NCBI GenBank assembly: GCA_963698885.1
Contig: CAVOSJ010000006.1
Location: 186,001-250,000, forward strand
Source: JBARKJ01 sp963698885
GTDB lineage: Bacteria; Nitrospirota; JACRHJ01
Direction of reading: 5' to 3'
DNA length: 64,000 nucleotides
In this document: positions 21,054 to 29,867 of the stretch, piece by piece
Layout of the letters: every line of letters starts with the position of its first letter
Position numbering within the stretch: position 1 is the stretch's first letter
Program-made: the position numbers and the translations under genes
The notes under the pieces: model-generated
The model's database searches: none
What the model was told of the DNA's origin: nothing
The model's input: only the letters and a program-made list of their open reading frames with translations

Positions 21054-21080
21054 GCCCCAGCAGACCTGGGGCATTTTTTT
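21054..21080 (+). terminator. Rho-independent terminator of gapA-pgk
   Basis: Stem GCCCCAG (21054-21060) and CTGGGGC (21066-21072) with a five-base loop, followed by A and seven T. Its separation from the repeat suggests the repeat itself is not the terminator. Confidence 0.9.
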
Positions 21081-21095
21081 CTGGGGGACCTCAGT

Positions 21096-21692
21096 ATGGC
21101 CAATAGCATAAAAGACGTTACCGGGCGCGACTCCAAGACCCGCCCCGACCCGCTCGCGATCATCGAAAAATATTACACGCCCGGCACGAAATCTTACGAA
21201 TACATAATCCTGCGCGGCCGGATGGTGGCGGACAAGGCGCTTGCCATCGCCGAGAACGTCACCTGGCTTCCGCCGGGGATGGCGTTCATCGAGGAAGCGT
21301 CTCTTTTGCACGACATCGGTATATTCATGTGCGACGCGCCTCATCTCGGCTGCACCGGAGATTATCCATACATCGCGCACGGATACCTGGGCAGGCAGAT
21401 ACTGGAGGACGAAGGCTGTCCACTGCACGCGCTGGTCTGCGAGCGGCACGTGGGGATGGGCCTCACGAAGGCCGAGATAATCGAAAAGCAGCTCCCCGTC
21501 CCGCACCGGGAGATGATGTCCATCACGCCGGAGGAGGAGATAATCTGCTTCGCGGACAAGTTCTTCCCGGCGACGCCCGAGGGGATGCTGACCGAGCAGA
21601 GTTTCGAGCAGACGCGCGCGATTATAGCGGAGCTTGGCGCGCGGCCCCTGCGCACATTCGACAGGTGGGCGGCGAAATTCGGGGTTAATTAG
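21096..21692 (+). CDS. HD-domain phosphohydrolase
   Basis: A 198-residue HD-superfamily protein. The metal-binding motif appears as FIEEASLLHDIGIF, followed by further histidines in IAHGYLGRQIL and VCERHVGMG and the later aspartate in ICFADKFF. Such single-domain proteins hydrolyse nucleotides or phosphate esters; the substrate cannot be told. GGGGGA lies about eight bases before the ATG. It starts right after the gapA-pgk terminator, so it likely has its own promoter or depends on read-through. Confidence 0.8.
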   Translation: MANSIKDVTGRDSKTRPDPLAIIEKYYTPGTKSYEYIILRGRMVADKALAIAENVTWLPPGMAFIEEASLLHDIGIFMCDAPHLGCTGDYPYIAHGYLGRQILEDEGCPLHALVCERHVGMGLTKAEIIEKQLPVPHREMMSITPEEEIICFADKFFPATPEGMLTEQSFEQTRAIIAELGARPLRTFDRWAAKFGVN

Positions 21693-21711
21693 ATTATTTA
21701 ACCGAGGCATC

Positions 21712-22335
21712 TTGTTAAAAATATTTCCCGCCATAAAACGCATAATCGCACCTGATTATTCAGAGCTGTCATTATTTGTCATGAGCTATACATGCGTTTT
21801 ATTTTTTACCGCAAATATTGCCTGGTTCAAGAATCTCGGTTCTCATTTTACGAGCGATCAAGGCTGCGGCGGCATTATCATTTATATTATTTTTTTGGCT
21901 GGAATTTTACTTTCTCTTTTCCATGCATTTTCCAAAAGAAAAATAACTTCCGTTGAAAAAATCATTCTGCTTTTCTTCGCGGTCTTACTGAACGGGTTTA
22001 CCGGACTATGGGCAGGGACATACTATTTAGAACGAATGAGAAGCATTTTTTTAATTCTCCCCATATGGAATATTTTCAGTAGCTACATGCTTATCGTTTC
22101 AATTAAGGAAGGGGGATATGGCGGAGGAATTGACGAAACACGTATTACCGATGGAAATGTGAAAATAGTAGAGGTTGTGATCAGTGCCTTAATCGCCACG
22201 GCTGTTTTCGTTATAAGCAAATATATGTTTCATAATGTTTGGGCTGTTACTTTGTCTTTATGCATTGTATATGCGACAAATTTAAATGCGCCGGTCGTTT
22301 CCTTGATTACCTGCAATTTAAAAAATAAATGTTAG
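21712..22335 (+). CDS. Multi-pass membrane protein of unknown function
   Basis: About 207 residues with roughly six hydrophobic segments (for example YTCVLFFTANIAWF, IIIYIIFLAGILLSLF, VVISALIATAVFVIS). The TTG at 21712 preceded by CGAGG is the likely start; an in-frame extension to 21634 would run deep into the HD gene. The region is clearly richer in A and T than its neighbours, suggesting a different origin. Its last seven bases overlap the start of marC. No family recognised. Confidence 0.6.
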   Translation: MLKIFPAIKRIIAPDYSELSLFVMSYTCVLFFTANIAWFKNLGSHFTSDQGCGGIIIYIIFLAGILLSLFHAFSKRKITSVEKIILLFFAVLLNGFTGLWAGTYYLERMRSIFLILPIWNIFSSYMLIVSIKEGGYGGGIDETRITDGNVKIVEVVISALIATAVFVISKYMFHNVWAVTLSLCIVYATNLNAPVVSLITCNLKNKC

Positions 22336-22964
22336 CTCTAACTGGGTATATTAAGATTTTCACCGCGCTTATCTCCATCGTGGACCCAGTCGGCGCGGTT
22401 CCCATAGTCGTAAGCCTCACCGCCGGGATGAGCGAAAAGGAGCGGCGCAGTATCGCCCCCGTGACCGGGTTTGCGGTTGGCGTTATCCTGGTAAGCTCGG
22501 CGCTCTTCGGCAAATTTATCCTGAGCTTCTTCGGTATCAGCATCGGCTCGTTCAAGGTCGGCGGCGGGATAATAATCCTTCTAATGGCGGTCGCCATGAT
22601 GCAGGCGCATTACATCCCGGCCAGGCAGACTACGGAAGAGTACCAGGAGGCGGAGGAAAAAAAGAGCATCGCCGTGGTGCCCATCGCCATGCCGCTTCTG
22701 GCCGGCCCCGCCGCGATTTCGGCGGTAATCGTCTATTCCCAGTCCCCCTACGAGCCCCTGCACATAACCATCATCGCGCTGATCTGCATCTTCGTCGCTT
22801 TTTTGACATGGGCCCTGCTCCGGGCCGCGGGCACGGTAAGCCGCGTGATGAGCAGGACGGCGATCAACATCGTAACCCGCCTGATGGGGCTTCTGCTTGC
22901 GGCAATCTCCGTGGAACTGATTACCGGCGGCCTCGCCCAGATATTCCCGGCGCTGGTAAGGTAA
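22329..22964 (+). CDS. MarC family integral membrane protein (UPF0056)
   Basis: A 211-residue membrane protein with about six transmembrane segments. FTALISIVDPVGAVPIVVSL and MSEKERRSIA, followed by GISIGSFKVGGGIIILLMA, match the MarC/NAAT-like family. Function is unsettled: MarC was first linked to antibiotic resistance in E. coli but later work did not support that. The gene overlaps the preceding membrane-protein gene by seven bases and is followed by the cytochrome oxidase cluster, which has its own promoter. Confidence 0.85.
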   Translation: MLALTGYIKIFTALISIVDPVGAVPIVVSLTAGMSEKERRSIAPVTGFAVGVILVSSALFGKFILSFFGISIGSFKVGGGIIILLMAVAMMQAHYIPARQTTEEYQEAEEKKSIAVVPIAMPLLAGPAAISAVIVYSQSPYEPLHITIIALICIFVAFLTWALLRAAGTVSRVMSRTAINIVTRLMGLLLAAISVELITGGLAQIFPALVR

Positions 22965-22995
22965 ATCACTTTACCCCGGCGAAAATTATCACATT

Positions 22996-23004
22996 TGCTA
23001 TACT
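22996..23004 (+). promoter_or_regulatory. Extended -10 promoter of the sco1-cox cluster
   Basis: TGCTATACT: extended -10 with TATACT at 22999-23004, eight bases before the ATG at 23013. No ribosome-binding site lies between, so the transcript is probably leaderless. Confidence 0.5.
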
Positions 23005-23012
23005 TTAGCCTT

Positions 23013-23858
23013 ATGAAACCCCTCCTCCTCCCGGCCGTCCTGTTAATAACCGCGTCGCTATGCGCCCTTTTCACCCTGCCCGCGCAGGCGCACGGGATGT
23101 TCCAGACCCAGGCGGAGCAGGACGAGGCCCTGAAATACTCCAGGGTGGACGAGAAGCTGGGAGCGGCTCTGCCGAAAGGCCTGATTTTTACCGACGAGGC
23201 GGGCAGGCCTTTCAAGCTCGACGACTATCTCCGCGATAAACCCGTGCTCCTGACGCTTAACTACTACGAGTGCCCGATGCTCTGCCCGATAATATTGGGC
23301 AACCTGGCCCATACGATGGGTAAAATGTCGGGCCTGACACCGGGCAAGGATTTTAAACTTCTGACCGTCAGTATTAATTCCGAAGGCACCCTAAAAAACG
23401 CTTCCGGCCGGGCAAACGAAACTTACAAGATGGTCGCCAAATTCGGCGACGCACGCCCCTGGTGGCCCTTCCTCCTGGGAGGTGAGCCGGCCATCCGGGC
23501 ATTGACGGACGCCGTCGGCTTTCCCTACAAAAAGCTCGGGAAGGATAACTTCGCCCACCCTTCGGTCCTTGTCGTGCTCTCCCCGGGCGGCAAGGTCTCC
23601 CGTTACCTGTACGGGATAGAGTACGAGCCCCGAGACCTCCGGCTCGCGCTTACGGAGGCGGCGAACGGGAAAATCGGGGCGTCCACCACTTTGAACAGGC
23701 TGTTTCTGTTCTGCTACCACTACGACCCCGTGGGAAAGAAATACCAGCTTCTGGCGCTGAATGTGGCAAAGGTCATCGGCGGGTTTGTCGTGGTCAGCCT
23801 GGGGATCCTTTTTGGGTTCCTGTGGCTTGCGGAACACCGGAGAAAGACCGATGCCTGA
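23013..23858 (+). CDS. SCO1/SenC copper chaperone for cytochrome oxidase
   Basis: Thioredoxin-fold protein that helps insert copper into the CuA site of oxidase subunit II. The signal sequence MKPLLLPAVLLITASLCALF is followed by YYECPMLCPI with the CxxxC copper ligands and by KDNFAHPSV with the third ligand His. A C-terminal transmembrane helix (VIGGFVVVSLGILFGFLWLA) anchors it. The start at 23013 begins the signal peptide. It overlaps coxB by eight bases and so belongs to the same operon, where its role is obvious. Confidence 0.92.
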   Translation: MKPLLLPAVLLITASLCALFTLPAQAHGMFQTQAEQDEALKYSRVDEKLGAALPKGLIFTDEAGRPFKLDDYLRDKPVLLTLNYYECPMLCPIILGNLAHTMGKMSGLTPGKDFKLLTVSINSEGTLKNASGRANETYKMVAKFGDARPWWPFLLGGEPAIRALTDAVGFPYKKLGKDNFAHPSVLVVLSPGGKVSRYLYGIEYEPRDLRLALTEAANGKIGASTTLNRLFLFCYHYDPVGKKYQLLALNVAKVIGGFVVVSLGILFGFLWLAEHRRKTDA

Positions 23859-25150
23859 AGTCCCGTTTCCTTACGGCGCCCCGTCGCACGTAGCCGCGGA
23901 AGTCGATTCCGTATTCATATTCATACTGGTCATCACGGCGTTCTTTTTCATTACGACTCAGGGCGCGCTGATATATTTCGCGCTCAAATACCGGCACAAG
24001 AAGGGCCAGCCGGACGTAGCGACCTCCGCCACCATAACGAACCGGATACTCGAAGGCATATGGATAGGCGTCCCGAGCCTCGCCGTGGCCGCGATATTCT
24101 TCTACGGCTATACTGTGTGGGAGGACATCCGCACGGTGCCCCAGGGCGCCGAGGAGATAGCCGTCACGGCGCGGCAATGGCTCTATCAGTTCGAGTACCC
24201 GGACGGGCGCAAGACCATTAACGAAGTCCGGGTGCCGGTGGGCGAGGCGGTGAAATTCAACCTGACGTCGGCGGACGTCATCCACGGTTTTTATCTTCCC
24301 GCCTTCCGGATAAAGCAGGACGCGGTTCCGGGCAGATATACTTACGTATGGCTTAAGGCGGAGAAGGCGGGTGATTACGACATATACTGCACGCAGTACT
24401 GCGGCGTGGGCCACTCCCAGATGCGGGCTATCCTGAAGGTCATGCCTAAGGACCAGTACCAGCAGTGGTACCAGCAGGAGATTGTCGCGGCAGAGAACGT
24501 CCTGCCCCTCGCGGATAAAGGGAAAGCGGTAGTGATGAAGCTTGGATGCCTCGCCTGCCACTCAACAGACGGCACCGTAAAGATCGGCCCTACCTGGAAA
24601 GACCTCTACGGGAGCAAGGTTACACTGTCCGACGGAAGTCAAGTAACCGCCGACGACAACTATATCAGCGAATCGATGCTCGTTCCCGGCGCGAAGATAG
24701 TGAAAGGTTTCCCGAACGTGATGCCGACGTTCAAGGGCATCATAAAGGACGACGAGATAACCGCCGTGATAGCGTACCTGAAAACTCTTTCGACGATGGG
24801 CCGGGCACGAGGAAAAGGCCGAGGAGAAGGCGGCCGCCCCGGCGGCCCCGGCCCCGCGTCCTTCCGCGAAGACGGGCGAGGAGCTGGTGGAGAAAAACGG
24901 CTGTCTTGCGTGCCACACGACGGACGGGAGCGCCAAGGTCGGCCCGACTTTCAAAGGTCTTTACGGAAGCCAGGTCCAGCTGGACAACGGCCAGGCGGTG
25001 ACGGCCGACGACGCGTATATCCGGGAGTCGATATTTGCGCCGGGCGCGAAGGTAGTCAAGGGATACCAGAACATAATGCCGCCGTTCAAGGGGACGTTAA
25101 CTGAGGACGACGTGAAGTCGATTACGGAATATATAAAAACATTGAAATAA
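23851..25150 (+). CDS. coxB: Cytochrome c oxidase subunit II fused to two cytochrome c domains (one frameshift)
   Basis: Electron-entry subunit of a caa3-type oxidase. Two N-terminal transmembrane helices precede a cupredoxin domain whose CuA ligands are visible (ADVIHGFYLPAF and CTQYCGVGHSQM). A cytochrome c domain follows with GCLACHSTDG and a methionine-containing tail (NVMPTFKGII), and a second one with GCLACHTTDG and NIMPPFKGTL. The two are joined by an Ala/Pro-rich linker. One extra base at about 24796-24806 shifts the frame between the two cytochrome domains; the rejoined linker reads HEEKAEEKAAAPAAPAP. Length about 433 residues. caa3 subunit II normally carries one cytochrome domain, so the tandem arrangement is unusual. 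Confidence 0.88.
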
Positions 25151-25217
25151 CAATTACACTGTCTCCCTCTTATGATAAAAGGTAGCGACTAAAGGGGACT
25201 TATGATTAGGGAAATAA

Positions 25218-26840
25218 ATGAACGAAATCTTACCATACGAAAAAAATTATTTAAACGAGACACGCGGCCTTTCCTCGTGGATGTTCACGCTCGACCACAA
25301 GAGGATAGGCATTATGTACCTGTGCCTCATCATGTTCTTCTTTTTAGTCGGCGGGGTATTCGGCCTGCTGGTGCGCCTGGAGCTTCTGAAGCCGAACAAC
25401 TGGCTGATGTCCAACCAGACATACAACGAAGTGTTCACCCTGCACGGCGCGATAATGATATTCCTGTTCGTCATCCCCGTAATACCCTCCGCGCTCGGAA
25501 ACTTTTTCATACCGCTGATGATAGGCGCGCGCGACGTTGCGTTCCCGAGGCTGAACAACTTCAGCGTATGGCTGTTCGGCGCGGGCGTCCTCGTCGTAAT
25601 CGCCTCGCTCAGCCATCCGATAGACACCGGCTGGACGTTCTACACCCCCTACTCAGCTAAGACCGCCGCCGCCGTGACCGTGCTGGTCGGCGGCCTGTTC
25701 CTTATCGGGATGTCCACCATACTCACCGGGCTCAATTTCATCGTCACGATACACAGGCTGCGCGCGCCGGGTATGACGTGGTTTCGGCTGCCGCTTTTCA
25801 TCTGGGGCATGTACGCGACCAGCATCATAAACGTCGTCGCCACACCCGTGATAGGGATGACCTTCCTGATGTTACTTGCCGAGAGGGTGTTCGGCGTCGG
25901 GTTCTTCGACCCCGCGAAAGGCGGGGACCCGATCTTGTTCCAGCATTTCTTCTGGTTCTATTCGCACCCTGTCGTCTATGTGATGATACTTCCGGCGATG
26001 GGCATCATAAGCGAGGTGATACCGGTATTTGCCAGGAAGCCCATATTCGGGTACAGGGCGATCGCGTATTCCTCGCTTGCCATCGCGTTCGCCGGGTTTC
26101 TGGTATGGGGCCACCACATGTTCGTCGCCGGGATGTCCAACGCGGCGGACATCTTCTTTTCCTTCTTCACGTTTTTCGTGGCCGTGCCGACTGGCGTCAA
26201 GGTCTTCAACTGGATAGTCACGCTTTACAAGGGCTCGATACACCTGGACTCGCCCATGTTATACGCGCTCACTTTCATATTCTCCTTTATCATAGGGGGG
26301 CTTACCGGGCCTTTTTTGGGTGCGCTGGCGACGGACGTACACCTGCATGACACCTATTTCGTTGTCGCGCACTTCCATTACACGATGATGGGCGGGACTG
26401 TGATGGGGCTATTCGCCGGACTGCACTACTGGTACCCGAAGATGACCGGCAGGATGCTGAGTGAGAAGACCGCTAAGGTCGCGTGGGCGTTTGTTTTCGT
26501 CGGCTTCTTCGTGACTTTTTTCAACATGTTCATACTGGGTTTCCGGGGCATGCCGCGCCGCTGGGCGACCTATCCGCCGCAGTACCAGTTCCAGCACATC
26601 ATATCCACGGTAGGCTCCTGGATACTGGCGGTCGGCATCGTAATAATGTTCTATAACTTCATCCGGTGCCTGAAGAAGGGCGAGAAGGCGCCGCCCAACC
26701 CCTGGAACGCCCTGACGTTAGAGTGGCAGGTGCCGTCGCCGCCGCCGACGGAGAACTTCGAGACGATACCGGTGATAACGGACTGGCCTTACGGATATCC
26801 GAAAAGGGACGCCGGCAAGGGGACTGAATGGACGATCTGA
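25218..26840 (+). CDS. coxA: Cytochrome c oxidase subunit I (A2-type)
   Basis: Catalytic subunit with twelve transmembrane helices, haem a and the haem a3-CuB centre; reduces O2 and pumps protons. Haem ligand His appears in EVFTLHGAIMIFLF, CuB His and the cross-linking Tyr in FYSHPVVYVMILP, further CuB histidines in VWGHHMFVAGM, and haem ligands in HDTYFVVAHFHYTMMGG. The YSHPxV sequence replaces the HPEVY of A1 enzymes, which marks an A2-type oxidase as in Rhodothermus caa3. Length 540 residues. It sits in sco1-coxBACD order. Confidence 0.96.
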   Translation: MNEILPYEKNYLNETRGLSSWMFTLDHKRIGIMYLCLIMFFFLVGGVFGLLVRLELLKPNNWLMSNQTYNEVFTLHGAIMIFLFVIPVIPSALGNFFIPLMIGARDVAFPRLNNFSVWLFGAGVLVVIASLSHPIDTGWTFYTPYSAKTAAAVTVLVGGLFLIGMSTILTGLNFIVTIHRLRAPGMTWFRLPLFIWGMYATSIINVVATPVIGMTFLMLLAERVFGVGFFDPAKGGDPILFQHFFWFYSHPVVYVMILPAMGIISEVIPVFARKPIFGYRAIAYSSLAIAFAGFLVWGHHMFVAGMSNAADIFFSFFTFFVAVPTGVKVFNWIVTLYKGSIHLDSPMLYALTFIFSFIIGGLTGPFLGALATDVHLHDTYFVVAHFHYTMMGGTVMGLFAGLHYWYPKMTGRMLSEKTAKVAWAFVFVGFFVTFFNMFILGFRGMPRRWATYPPQYQFQHIISTVGSWILAVGIVIMFYNFIRCLKKGEKAPPNPWNALTLEWQVPSPPPTENFETIPVITDWPYGYPKRDAGKGTEWTI

Positions 26841-27429
26841 AAAAAGAAGGCGTCGACGGGAGTGAACCCGGTTTTCGTGCTGGAGACGTCCAAGCTCGGC
26901 ATCTGGACGTTCCTCGCCACGGAGGTCCTGCTCTTCGGCGCGCTCTTCACGGTTTACACGGTATTTCGGATCAAATACCCGAACATGTTCTACGTCCAGC
27001 ATTTGAAGCTTAACCGCGTCATGGGGTTCGTCAATACGATAATCCTGATATGCAGCAGCTTAAGCGTCGCCATCGGCATCGCCGCTATCAGGAAGGGTAA
27101 GCAGAAGGTCTTGAAAAACGCCCTTATCGTCACCCTTATCCTTGCCGGGGCGTTCCTGGTGGTAAAGGGTTTCGAGTACCGCGAGCATTTCCTGCGCGGG
27201 GAGTTCCCTGGCACGAACATATTTTTTTCGCTATATTTTATCATGACGGCGATCCACGCCTTTCACGTCATAGCCGGGATGGCGCGCGCTGAGTTACTGC
27301 CTCATCCGTACGTCCAGGGGGCATTTCTCGGCGCAGTACGCGGTCCCGGTTGAAATCTCGGGCATTTACTGGCATTTCGTGGACCTTGTCTGGATATACC
27401 TTTTCCCGATGCTGTACCTGATGGGTTGA
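26828..27429 (+). CDS. coxC: Cytochrome c oxidase subunit III (one or two frameshifts)
   Basis: Seven-helix-type oxidase subunit (SKLGIWTFLATEVLLFGALF, KGFEYREHF, FIMTAIHAFHVIAGM, and at the end EISGIYWHFVDLVWIYLF). An extra base in the GCGCGCG run at about 27283-27290 breaks the frame; rejoined it reads ALSYCLIRTSRGHFSAQYAV. The N-terminus is ambiguous. An ATG at 26828 with AAGGGGA upstream overlaps the end of coxA and reads MDDLKKEGVDG, but needs a second +1 shift near 26857. Otherwise a GTG at 26862 starts the protein. Length about 190-200 residues. Confidence 0.85.
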
Positions 27430-27434
27430 AATTT

Positions 27435-27698
27435 ATGGCCGAATATAGAACATATATCCTCGTCTGGGTGACGCTCCTTTGCCTCACGGTACTCACGTGG
27501 GCGGTTTCGTACGTCCATTTAGGGATATTCAACGCGGTGGTGGCCCTGGCGATTGCCTCGGTGAAGGCCTCGCTGGTCGCGCTTTTCTTCATGCACTTAA
27601 AGTCCGAGAAGGAGCTGGTCTGGGCTTTCGCGCTGTTCCCGCTCGGCTTCCTGGGGCTTTTGATTATCGGCACGTTAGTGGATTCGATGTTTAGATAA
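27435..27698 (+). CDS. coxD: Cytochrome c oxidase subunit IV (prokaryotic type)
   Basis: Small subunit of 87 residues with three hydrophobic helices: ILVWVTLLCLTVLTWAVSYV, AVVALAIASVKASLVALFF and LFPLGFLGLLIIGTLVD. The segment ASVKASLVALFFMHLKSEK is characteristic of the COX4_pro family. The ATG at 27435 starts six bases after the coxC stop; a TTG at 27426 in the same frame is an alternative. Completes the coxBACD operon before copy 5 of the intergenic repeat. Confidence 0.88.
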   Translation: MAEYRTYILVWVTLLCLTVLTWAVSYVHLGIFNAVVALAIASVKASLVALFFMHLKSEKELVWAFALFPLGFLGLLIIGTLVDSMFR

Positions 27699-27700
27699 AA

Positions 27701-27800
27701 CCGTTACTTTTCTTTCGAGAAAGAAAAGTAACACAAAAGAAAGCTGGACTGTTTAAACCCTAAAAGTTTTTGGCGCTACCTTTTTCCAAAAAGGTAGCAA
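27701..27800. repeat. Two-hairpin intergenic repeat, copy 5 (inverted)
   Basis: Hairpin B type first (GTTACTTTTCTTTC / GAAAGAAAAGTAAC, 27703-27732), linker, then hairpin A type (GCTACCTTTTTCC / AAAAAGGTAGC, 27775-27798). It separates coxD from ctaA within the oxidase cluster. Confidence 0.9.
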
Positions 27801-27819
27801 AGGTTTAAAGGAGGTAACT

Positions 27820-28695
27820 ATGCGGCTCGGTAAAGTTACGCTCGGCGCTTTTTTCCTGCTCCTGGTCTGGGGCAACCTCGTCGCCGGTATGAAGGCGGGG
27901 CTCGGTTGTCCGGACTGGCCGCTCTGCCACGGGCGCGTGGTGCCGCCGTTTCGGTGGGACATATACATGGAGTTCGGCCACCGGATAATCGCCGCCGTCT
28001 CCACGGCGCTTTTGGCCTGGCTCGCCGCAAGGCGGCTTAAGGATTACCGCGGACTGGCAAAGGCCGTCCCCGCCGCTGCGATTGGGCTTATAGCCTTCGA
28101 GATATTGCTTGGCGGGTTCGTCGTGCTGTTCGGCCTGCCCGTGCAACTCACGACGGTCCATTTCATGGTCGGGCTCGGCATGTTCACCCTGGTCTTCTAT
28201 ATGGCGTTATTCGACGGGCGTAAATCGAAACCGGCCTTCTCGGCGGGCGGCATCTCGGGGTTCCTCCTGGGCCTGGGCGCGCTCGTGTACTTCCAGGCGG
28301 CGCTGGGCGCGTATGTGCGGCATTCCGGCTCCGGGCTCGCCTGTCCGGACTTCCCCTCCTGCCTTGGGAAGATACTGCCCCCGCTTTCCGACCCGAAGGT
28401 GCTCGCGCAATACTCGCACAGGCTGGCGGCATTCCTGATTTTAGCCACAGCCCTGGTATTTTACGCATACGCCCTTGTCGATATCTCGGCTTCGAAGTTT
28501 AAAGTCTGGTCCCTTGCGATACTGGGCCTGGTGACGGCCCAGATAATAGCGGGCGCGGTAGTCGTGATGTCCGGGCTGTATTTCGCGGCGACCGCCATCC
28601 ACTTGGCAATCGCGCTGGGGCTTTTAATGGTGATAGGCCGTCTCTGGGCGGATGAAGCCCTGAAAAATTCCCGCCGGAAGGAGTATCTGCCATAG
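27820..28695 (+). CDS. ctaA: Haem A synthase (COX15/CtaA)
   Basis: Membrane enzyme that oxidises haem O to haem A for the oxidase encoded just upstream. The 291 residues form about eight helices in two related halves. Cysteine pairs in GLGCPDWPLCHG and GLACPDFPSCLG and histidines in YMEFGHRIIAA, VHFMVGLGMF, YSHRLAAFLIL and AIHLAIALGLL fit the CtaA haem-binding pattern. AAAGGAGG lies seven bases before the ATG. The ctaB frame follows immediately and overlaps its end. Confidence 0.93.
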   Translation: MRLGKVTLGAFFLLLVWGNLVAGMKAGLGCPDWPLCHGRVVPPFRWDIYMEFGHRIIAAVSTALLAWLAARRLKDYRGLAKAVPAAAIGLIAFEILLGGFVVLFGLPVQLTTVHFMVGLGMFTLVFYMALFDGRKSKPAFSAGGISGFLLGLGALVYFQAALGAYVRHSGSGLACPDFPSCLGKILPPLSDPKVLAQYSHRLAAFLILATALVFYAYALVDISASKFKVWSLAILGLVTAQIIAGAVVVMSGLYFAATAIHLAIALGLLMVIGRLWADEALKNSRRKEYLP

Positions 28696-29552
28696 CCTGG
28701 AGCGGAATAATCCTGAAACCCGGCATCGCCGCAGCCGCGGCTCTGGCCTCGCTTGCGGGCATGTCGCTTGCCGCGAGGGGCCTGCCGGAGGCGACGCCGG
28801 CGATAACGACCCTTTTCTGCGTCGTGCTAGCTGTATGCGGCTCAGGGCTTTTAAACGTCCTGCTGGAGGAGAAGACGGACGCACTGATGCCCAGGTGCGC
28901 CGCCCGGGGCCGGGCCCTGGACAAGGTCGGCAGAAAAAACGCGGCGATATTGGCCGCAGTTCTCATCAGCGCTTCGCTTGCCGTATCGTGGCTGGCCGTA
29001 AACAGGACCGTCGCATTGATAATCGCGGCCGCTGTATTTCTGTACGCAGTCTTCTATACCCTCTATTTAAAAAAGAATTCTCCGTTCGGGACAGTGCTTG
29101 GGGCCGTACCCGGTGCGCTCCCGGTGCTGGCGGGATACGCGTCGGTGGACCAGAAAATCGGCCCGGCAGGCTGGATATTGTTCCTCGTTTTGTTAGTCTG
29201 GCAGCCGCCGCACTTCCTTGCGCTCTCGCTGAAATACCGGGATGAGTATGAGGCCGCCGGTTTTCCGGCGATGCCAGTGCGCCTGGGGGAGCGCTACGCC
29301 AAGGCATCGTTATTCATGTACGCCACCGCGCTCCTGCCTTTGACGCTCTCTTTGGCGTGGTTCGGCTACTGCACGGTCTGGTTCGGCCTGGCGGCATTTG
29401 TCGCGGGTATTTTATTCCTTTTCCTCATATGGTCGTCCGTGATAAAAAAGCGTGAGTTCGGAAGGGCTTTTCTAATTTCCATCATGTACATCGCGGTGGT
29501 CCTGCTGGCCCTTGTCATAGACCAGAAATTCGGCCTTGAACGCCGCATTTGA
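28692..29552 (+). CDS. ctaB: Protoheme IX farnesyltransferase (haem O synthase)
   Basis: UbiA-family prenyltransferase that makes haem O from haem b and farnesyl diphosphate. Diagnostic segments are NVLLEEKTDALMPR (Glu replaces the usual first Asp), SPFGTVLGAVPGALPVLAGY and WQPPHFLALSLKYRDEY. The first ATG at 28761 would delete most of helix 1. Homology (SGIILKPGIAAAAALASLAG) continues upstream to about 28692, where an ATA codon stands eight bases after GGAAGGAG; no ATG, GTG or TTG occurs there. Either an unusual ATA start or a miscalled ATG. From 28692 the protein has 286 residues, the normal length. Confidence 0.85.
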   Translation: MAWSGIILKPGIAAAAALASLAGMSLAARGLPEATPAITTLFCVVLAVCGSGLLNVLLEEKTDALMPRCAARGRALDKVGRKNAAILAAVLISASLAVSWLAVNRTVALIIAAAVFLYAVFYTLYLKKNSPFGTVLGAVPGALPVLAGYASVDQKIGPAGWILFLVLLVWQPPHFLALSLKYRDEYEAAGFPAMPVRLGERYAKASLFMYATALLPLTLSLAWFGYCTVWFGLAAFVAGILFLFLIWSSVIKKREFGRAFLISIMYIAVVLLALVIDQKFGLERRI

Positions 29553-29867
29553 CAGGGAAACGCCCTTTCTGCTAAACTAAAATGAGAAAAATACAATTCT
29601 TTACCAAAGAAGACTTTAGAGTAATATCCAATTAAGAACCTTCCACCAGTAGTCCGATGAAGTCCACAAAGAAGTCTGCTCTAAAAAACCTGCTTAAACG
29701 CTAATTACAATTGCTATGTCTTGCAGCGCCCCCTGTGGAACGGCTCCACAAGGGGCGTCTGGGAAGCCGGGGACGGACAAACCATACAGACTTGTGCCGA
29801 CACCCGAAGGTAAATTGCCCTACCCGGCTTCCATGCCTGTGTCATCCGCGAACGGAGTCGTAAAGCC
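29553..29867. other. Intergenic region after ctaB
   Basis: No credible coding frame. The first 150 bases are relatively AT-rich and hold nothing I can name; the second half holds the candidate structured RNA at 29727-29832. The region ends immediately at the ATG of the glycosyltransferase, which lacks a strong ribosome-binding site. Confidence 0.6.
29727..29832 (+). ncRNA. Candidate structured RNA of unknown class
   Basis: Two consecutive strong stems lie in a 315-base gap without genes. Stem 1 pairs CGCCCC with GGGGCG (29727-29732 and 29752-29757), extended by TGTGGA/TCCACA. Stem 2 pairs GGAAGCCGGG (29762-29771) with CCCGGCTTCC (29823-29832) and encloses about 51 bases with smaller possible helices. 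No T-tract follows. I do not recognise a known RNA class. Position just before a glycosyltransferase gene also allows a leader element. Confidence 0.35.
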
